From the NCBI GenBank assembly GCA_023382595.1, contig JAHDWB010000005.1, positions 62,001 through 126,000 on the forward strand: DNA of 64,000 bases. Reading direction: 5' to 3'. Shown one piece after another: positions 61,179-64,000 of the stretch (position 1 is its first letter; the number at the start of each line of letters is the position of its first letter). This DNA is from Anaerolineales bacterium (lineage in GTDB: Bacteria; Chloroflexota; Anaerolineae; Anaerolineales; Villigracilaceae). Made by a program: the position numbers and the translations under genes. The notes beneath the pieces were generated by a model. It was not told the DNA's origin, searched no databases, and saw only the letters and a list, made by a program, of their open reading frames with translations.

Positions 61179-61699
61179 AGATCCTTGAAGTGAGACGCCA
61201 CTCCATCCGCCAGCCGGGCGGCGATCACCTGAACCAAAAAGGCGTGTCGTTGGCACGCAGGGTTGGGCAGGGCATCGGTCCGTTCGATTTTGTTGGAACG
61301 TCCACGCTTCCGCGCGCCTTTGAGACCGCCATTGCGATGGGATTTGCAGTGACGGAGCAGAACGAATTGATGAACACCTATGGCGGTAAGGTGGAACGCG
61401 AAGCTCCCTGGCCCCTGCCGTTCCATCACTACTCGGTGATCGTCAGGCAGGGCGGCGCGGCGGCGAAGTACGCCAACCAACTCGCAGATTATTACACCCG
61501 TGTTGTGGATGGTCTTGCGGAAGGCGGCTCTGCGCTGATGGTCAACCATGGCGGCGTGGTGGAACTGGGTGTGATCGCCTGCCTGCCCGATGCGGATTTT
61601 TCTGCATGGGGTGAAGCTGTGGATTACTGCGAGGGCGCGCGTCTATTCTGGGATGATGGTCGATTTATGCGCGGCGAGCCGTTGCGTATTTCCAAGTAA
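61175..61699 (+). CDS. Histidine phosphatase family protein
   Basis: The 174-residue product has a shortened phosphoglycerate-mutase-like fold: RRHSIRQPGGD in place of the RHG motif (phospho-His9), TSTLPRAFETA, and VNHGGVVELG with the second His. The core is short, so the substrate is likely small. It overlaps the M20 gene by 4 bp and so belongs to the purine operon; no such gene is known to me in the enteric yge set. Confidence 0.72.
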   Translation: MKILEVRRHSIRQPGGDHLNQKGVSLARRVGQGIGPFDFVGTSTLPRAFETAIAMGFAVTEQNELMNTYGGKVEREAPWPLPFHHYSVIVRQGGAAAKYANQLADYYTRVVDGLAEGGSALMVNHGGVVELGVIACLPDADFSAWGEAVDYCEGARLFWDDGRFMRGEPLRISK

Positions 61700-61758
61700 A
61701 AAAATATTAAGAAGTGTGTCAATTTTCATAAAGACTACAAAACAAGGAGATTTATAAA

Positions 61759-62748
61759 ATGCAAACCAATTTTCGCGGCCGAGATTTCATCGGCGACCTC
61801 GACTTCACAAAAGAGGAAGTCGAAACCGTTCTGGATGTGGCTTGGGATCTGAAGCGCAAACGCGCGCTCGGCGAACCGCATCCCTACCTGCGCGACAAAG
61901 TTCTCGCGATGCTGTTCTTCTTCTCATCCACCCGCACGCGCGGATCGTTCGAAGCCGGCATGGCGCAACTCGGCGGACATGGCGCATTCATTGACAGCAA
62001 TACCACCCAGATATCCCATGGCGACACCCCTGTCGAGATTGGTGAGATCTTCGGGCGCTATTTCGATGGCATCGCCATCCGCCATTGCGATTACGGCGAC
62101 GGCAACAAATACCTGAATGACGTTGCAAAATCCAGCCGCGCGCCCGTCCTGAATATGCAATGCGATGTATATCATCCATTCCAGTGCCTTGCGGACTTAA
62201 TGACCATCATGGAGAAAAAAGGACGCGACCTCCGCAAGAAGAAGATCGTCGTTTCGTGGGCGTACGCCGCCTCCTATCTTAAACCGATATCTGTTCCCCA
62301 GTCCCTGATCCTCCAGATGCCCCGCTTCGGTATGGATGTGACGCTTGCCTATCCCCCTGAATTTCCTCTCATGCCTGATATTGTCGAGCAGGCGAAGGAA
62401 CAGGCGAAGATCGCGGGTACAAATTTTGAGATCATTGACTCCAAGGATGGCATGACCGAAGCCTGCAAAGACGCAGATGTGATCTATGCCAAATCCTGGG
62501 GTCCGCTATTGACTACCACCGACAAGGCGGAAGGCAAGAAACTCCAGGATATGTACAAGGACTGGATCATGGACGATGCCAAACTCAAGGCTGCCAACGA
62601 AGGCGCGATCTACATGCATCCGCTTCCCGCCGACCGCGACATCGAAGTTACCAGCGGCGTGCTGGATGGTCCCCAGTCTGTGGTCTTTGACGAAGCCGAA
62701 AACCGTCTGCATGCGCAGAAAGCGGTCATGGCGTTGACAATGTCATAA
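61759..62748 (+). CDS. YgeW-like knotted carbamoyltransferase
   Basis: The 329-residue product has the carbamoyl-phosphate motif SSTRTRGSFE, LNMQCDVYHPFQCLADL, SWAYAASYLKPISVPQ and the late HPLPADRD. The WAYxxSYxKPxSVPQ stretch and the following RFGMDVTLAYP are those of YgeW rather than ornithine or aspartate carbamoyltransferase. It is about 65 residues shorter than E. coli YgeW. Likely makes carbamoyl phosphate in the catabolic direction. AAGGAG lies 9 nt before the ATG. Confidence 0.8.
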   Translation: MQTNFRGRDFIGDLDFTKEEVETVLDVAWDLKRKRALGEPHPYLRDKVLAMLFFFSSTRTRGSFEAGMAQLGGHGAFIDSNTTQISHGDTPVEIGEIFGRYFDGIAIRHCDYGDGNKYLNDVAKSSRAPVLNMQCDVYHPFQCLADLMTIMEKKGRDLRKKKIVVSWAYAASYLKPISVPQSLILQMPRFGMDVTLAYPPEFPLMPDIVEQAKEQAKIAGTNFEIIDSKDGMTEACKDADVIYAKSWGPLLTTTDKAEGKKLQDMYKDWIMDDAKLKAANEGAIYMHPLPADRDIEVTSGVLDGPQSVVFDEAENRLHAQKAVMALTMS

Positions 62749-62768
62749 CCTGTAATTGCACACGAACA

Positions 62769-62802
62769 GCGGAGTAATCCCTGCATGCAGGGATTACTCC
62801 GC
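62769..62802. repeat. Perfect 34-bp palindrome between ygeW-like and carbamate kinase genes
   Basis: Two 17-nt arms (GCGGAGTAATCCCTGCA and its complement) meet with no loop. It has no T-run after it. It could be an RNA processing site, a barrier that sets the dose of the two genes, or a protein site. Confidence 0.7.
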
Positions 62803-62828
62803 AACTGCAAAGACTTTTAGGAGAACCT

Positions 62829-63782
62829 ATGACGAACAAACTTGCTGTCATCGCCATTGGCGGAAACTCCCTGATCAAGGATGACAAGAACGTAACGGTG
62901 GAAAGCCAAATGGAAGCCCTGCGCGAAACTGCCGAACATCTCGCGGATATGATCGAAGCGGGCTGGGACTTGGCAATTGGTCACGGCAACGGTCCGCAGG
63001 TCGGTTTCATCCTGCGCCGCTCGGAGATCGCTGCAAAGGTGGAGGGAATGCACGAGATCCCGCTGGATGTCTGTGGCGCGGATTCGCAAGGCGCGATCGG
63101 CTACGAATTGCAGCAGGCGCTGCGGAATGAATTTCTTCGGCGCGGCATCGACAAGAAAGCCTGTACGGTCATCACCCAGGTCCGTGTGGATCAGAGCGAT
63201 CCCGCCTTCCAAAAACCCACCAAGCCGATCGGCTCTTTCATGGACGAGGCGGAAGCCAGACGCCGTGAAAAGGAGATGAACTGGTCTGTGGTCGAGGATG
63301 CAGGCAGGGGCTGGAGAAGAGTCGTCGCGTCTCCGCTGCCGATGGAGATCATCGAGTTTGATTCGGTCAAGGTGTTGTTGGATGCCGGGCACATCGTCAT
63401 CACTGTTGGCGGCGGCGGCATCCCTGTTGTCGACCGTGGCGACGGCGTGCTTTCTGGAACCGCCGCGGTGATCGACAAGGATTTCGCATCGTCGCTTCTG
63501 GCGCAAGCCATTCAAGCGGATATGTTCCTGATCGCTACTGCGGTCGAAAAGGTTGCGATCAACTTTGGCAAACCCGAACAGAAATGGCTCGATAAAATGA
63601 CTCTCGCGGAAGCGAAAGCCTATTTGGACGAAGGCATCCATTTTGCAAAGGGTTCCATGGCGCCGAAGATACAAGCCGCGGTCTGGTATTTGGAAAATGG
63701 CGGCAAGCAGGCGCTGATCACCAACCCTGAAAATATTGGACGCGCCTTGAAAGGTGAGACCGGGACCTGGATCGTCGCATAA
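62829..63782 (+). CDS. arcC: Carbamate kinase
   Basis: The 317-residue product has the carbamate kinase pattern: AIGGNSLIKD, GHGNGPQVGFILRRSE, VDQSDPAF, VVASPLPMEI and IVTVGGGGIPV-like VGGGGIPVVDRG, then VIDKDFASSLLA. It makes ATP from carbamoyl phosphate and ADP. With YgeW-like upstream it would end the purine pathway with energy gain. AGGAG lies 6 nt before the ATG. Confidence 0.92.
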   Translation: MTNKLAVIAIGGNSLIKDDKNVTVESQMEALRETAEHLADMIEAGWDLAIGHGNGPQVGFILRRSEIAAKVEGMHEIPLDVCGADSQGAIGYELQQALRNEFLRRGIDKKACTVITQVRVDQSDPAFQKPTKPIGSFMDEAEARRREKEMNWSVVEDAGRGWRRVVASPLPMEIIEFDSVKVLLDAGHIVITVGGGGIPVVDRGDGVLSGTAAVIDKDFASSLLAQAIQADMFLIATAVEKVAINFGKPEQKWLDKMTLAEAKAYLDEGIHFAKGSMAPKIQAAVWYLENGGKQALITNPENIGRALKGETGTWIVA

Positions 63783-63795
63783 CTTTGATATAAGC

Positions 63796-63826
63796 CGCCG
63801 CCCATCTCCAGCCATGTTGGGCGGCG
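63796..63826 (+). terminator. Probable terminator after arcC
   Basis: Arms CGCCGCCCA and TGGGCGGCG with a 13-nt loop, followed by a weak TTGTAATTTTC, 13 nt past the stop. Confidence 0.5.
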
Positions 63827-63844
63827 TTGTAATTTTCAAAATCG

Positions 63845-64000
63845 ATGAAGAAACTCGTTGACCGTTTGAACACCGCTACATTTACGCCGCGCAGTACGGT
63901 CTGGTTTCTGTTGTTTATTGCCGCGCTGACCTACGGACTTTTCTTCTGGCAGCGCGGCTTTTACTGGGATGAATTTCCCTGGACGTGGATCTATTTCCGC
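63845..64000 (+). CDS. Membrane protein, GT-C-like, partial at window edge
   Basis: An open frame starts at ATG 63845 and runs to the window end (52 codons). It has a basic head, a membrane helix (WFLLFIAALTYGLFFW) and the loop GFYWDEFPWTW, which looks like the first exported loop of GT-C glycosyltransferases with its catalytic acidic residues. The rest lies outside the window. Confidence 0.55.
   Translation, partial: MKKLVDRLNTATFTPRSTVWFLLFIAALTYGLFFWQRGFYWDEFPWTWIYFR

Noticed and set aside
59967-61256. Minus-strand open frame of 429 codons
   Set aside because: Antisense to the M20 hydrolase gene, without recognisable motifs.
61759-62748. Ornithine carbamoyltransferase (ArgF/ArcB)
   Set aside because: The SVPQ/WAY stretch and the purine neighbours fit the YgeW group better; the typical ornithine-binding FMHCLP and SMG signatures are not seen.
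62817-63839. Minus-strand open frame of 340 codons
   Set aside because: Antisense to carbamate kinase; the kinase motifs on the plus strand are unmistakable.

Overview
The window reads as chromosomal DNA of an Anaerolineae-type member of the Chloroflexota; this is inferred from gene content, not proven. The signs are many secreted lipoproteins whose N-termini are Thr/Pro-rich linkers, multi-GAF/SpoIIE signalling proteins, an isopentenyl phosphate kinase, a FabL-type enoyl reductase, and tight coding with short genes in both directions. No rRNA, tRNA, CRISPR array, transposase or prophage gene was found. One structural RNA was found by eye: a small SRP RNA at about 4751-4862, minus strand.

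Layout. 1-4.7 kb: Memo-family protein, M23 lipoprotein, lamin-like lipoprotein and a pair of tandem paralogous membrane proteins. 4.9-11 kb: signalling block with an HD-GYP response regulator, a CheY-like regulator, STAS antagonist, RsbW-like kinase and a 1085-residue multi-GAF PP2C phosphatase. 11-19.2 kb: M50 protease, FabL, DUF309 protein, P-loop kinase, class III aminotransferase, small membrane proteins, a Ser/Thr kinase with an exported sensor domain, and a small HTH protein. 19.5-30.7 kb: PncC, nucleoside phosphorylase-like protein, ChrA, DUF3592-like protein, NBR1-Ig lipoprotein, deoxynucleoside kinase, a cNMP/SpoIIE phosphatase, a trans-sulfuration enzyme, an ABC-F ATPase behind an apparent transcription attenuator, and a LmbE/PIG-L deacetylase. 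30.8-38.8 kb: a MacB-like ABC export operon with a secreted partner, PilZ, a membrane beta-propeller protein and an amidase. 38.9-43.4 kb: formate-THF ligase with a histone-like tail, isopentenyl phosphate kinase, a Thr-Pro repeat protein, a hotdog thioesterase.

43.5-51.7 kb is the most unusual part: a tightly overlapping minus-strand operon of four different SPFH/band-7-like membrane proteins, one soluble protein that joins a helical N-terminus to a LexA/S24-type peptidase domain, and PsuG at the end. It has its own strong promoter (TTGACA-N18-TATACT) that overlaps that of a divergent PHP phosphoesterase. I know of no described system with this make-up.

54.3-63.8 kb is a plus-strand purine and carbamoyl catabolic cluster: 8-oxoguanine deaminase, adenine deaminase, GntR/UTRA regulator, YgeY-like M20 hydrolase, histidine phosphatase, YgeW-like carbamoyltransferase and carbamate kinase. 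It resembles the enterobacterial yge/ssnA/yqeA set used for anaerobic purine breakdown, and would end in ATP made from carbamoyl phosphate. A GT-C-like membrane protein sits inside it and the start of another follows it at the window edge.

Many starts without a Shine-Dalgarno sequence have a -10 box 6 to 9 nt before the ATG, which suggests frequent leaderless transcription.
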